From the NCBI GenBank assembly GCA_900128395.1, contig LT649716.1, forward strand, positions 1 to 15,303: a stretch of DNA of 15,303 nucleotides. Direction: 5' to 3'. Of the stretch, positions 15,191 through 15,303 are shown one piece after another (position 1 is the first letter of the stretch; every line of letters begins with the position of its first letter). The translations under genes and the position numbers were made by a program. Source of the stretch: Stramenopiles sp. TOSAG23-2 (Eukaryota > Sar). The notes under the pieces were generated by a model, which did not search any database, had not been told where the DNA came from, and saw only the letters and a list, made by a program, of their open reading frames with translations.

Positions 15191-15303
15191 ATTCCAAGAT
15201 CTAAAAAACAAAATGTTAATGTGGCTTGCTGGGCTTGCCTTAGTAAGACAGGACACTACCAGATTTTACCAAATTTCATATATTTGTACTTGTTAGTATA
15301 TTT

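Larger units (their letters stand above)
14708..15303. other. upstream region of the J-domain gene, no convincing gene
   Basis: This 596-bp region presumably contains the promoter and 5' leader of the J-domain gene (minus strand). No ATG lies in about 100 bp upstream of its start; a start-stop pair (ATG TAG in minus sense) lies at 14823-14828. AT-rich DNA gives way at about 14980 to a more GC-balanced block with a GC-rich minisatellite and a 50-codon ORF, then returns to AT-rich sequence. I find no tRNA or other RNA-gene signature. Confidence 0.5.

Noticed and set aside
14980-15200. Possible tRNA, 5S or SRP RNA gene in the GC-balanced block
   Set aside because: No A-box/B-box pair and no recognisable cloverleaf or conserved core was found. 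Only short hairpins are present.
1-15303. CRISPR array, operon-type ribosome sites or bacterial origin
   Set aside because: The genes show eukaryotic domains and start contexts. Repeats here are microsatellites, a minisatellite and inverted repeats, without regular spacer structure.

Overview
The window looks like a gene-dense, AT-rich nuclear segment from a eukaryotic protist. Five intron-free genes fill most of it. Their stops are TAA (three genes), TGA and TAG, so the standard genetic code fits. Long asparagine runs, a PSI domain, a Tudor/agenet-like barrel and a DCD domain together make a stramenopile or another alga more likely than a plant or animal. No taxonomic marker is present, so this is only a moderate inference.

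Layout, left to right. A MITE-like element with long terminal inverted repeats lies at about 2-335. A very large minus-strand gene (526-7275, 2249 aa) encodes a secreted or ER-lumenal cysteine-rich mosaic protein. A 725-bp divergent intergenic region (7276-8000) follows. Two small plus-strand genes of unknown function come next: a 93-aa helical protein (8001-8282) and a 179-aa single-pass membrane/coiled-coil protein (8389-8928). Then comes a plus-strand TBC-domain Rab-GAP-like protein with an RG-repeat N-terminus (9265-10875). It converges on a minus-strand gene (11129-14707, 1192 aa) encoding an Asn-rich protein that combines a J-domain, a UBA-like domain, a CCCH zinc finger, an LSm14/Scd6-type domain, a DCD domain and a C-terminal Cys/His cluster. 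The right-hand 596 bp hold no convincing gene, but contain a GC-rich 15-bp minisatellite.

The most notable item is the J/UBA/CCCH/LSm14/DCD fusion. It joins an Hsp70 co-chaperone module, a ubiquitin-binding-like module, RNA-binding modules and a stress-associated DCD module through prion-like Asn/Gln-rich linkers, which suggests a role in an mRNP granule. The second is the secreted mosaic protein, with a PSI domain, two knottin-pattern cysteine domains, a Tudor-like barrel and a row of C-x5-C-x5-C modules. The TBC protein has a serine where family members normally carry the catalytic glutamine finger. Nothing in the sequence shows that the five genes share one pathway; they look like ordinary independent nuclear neighbours.
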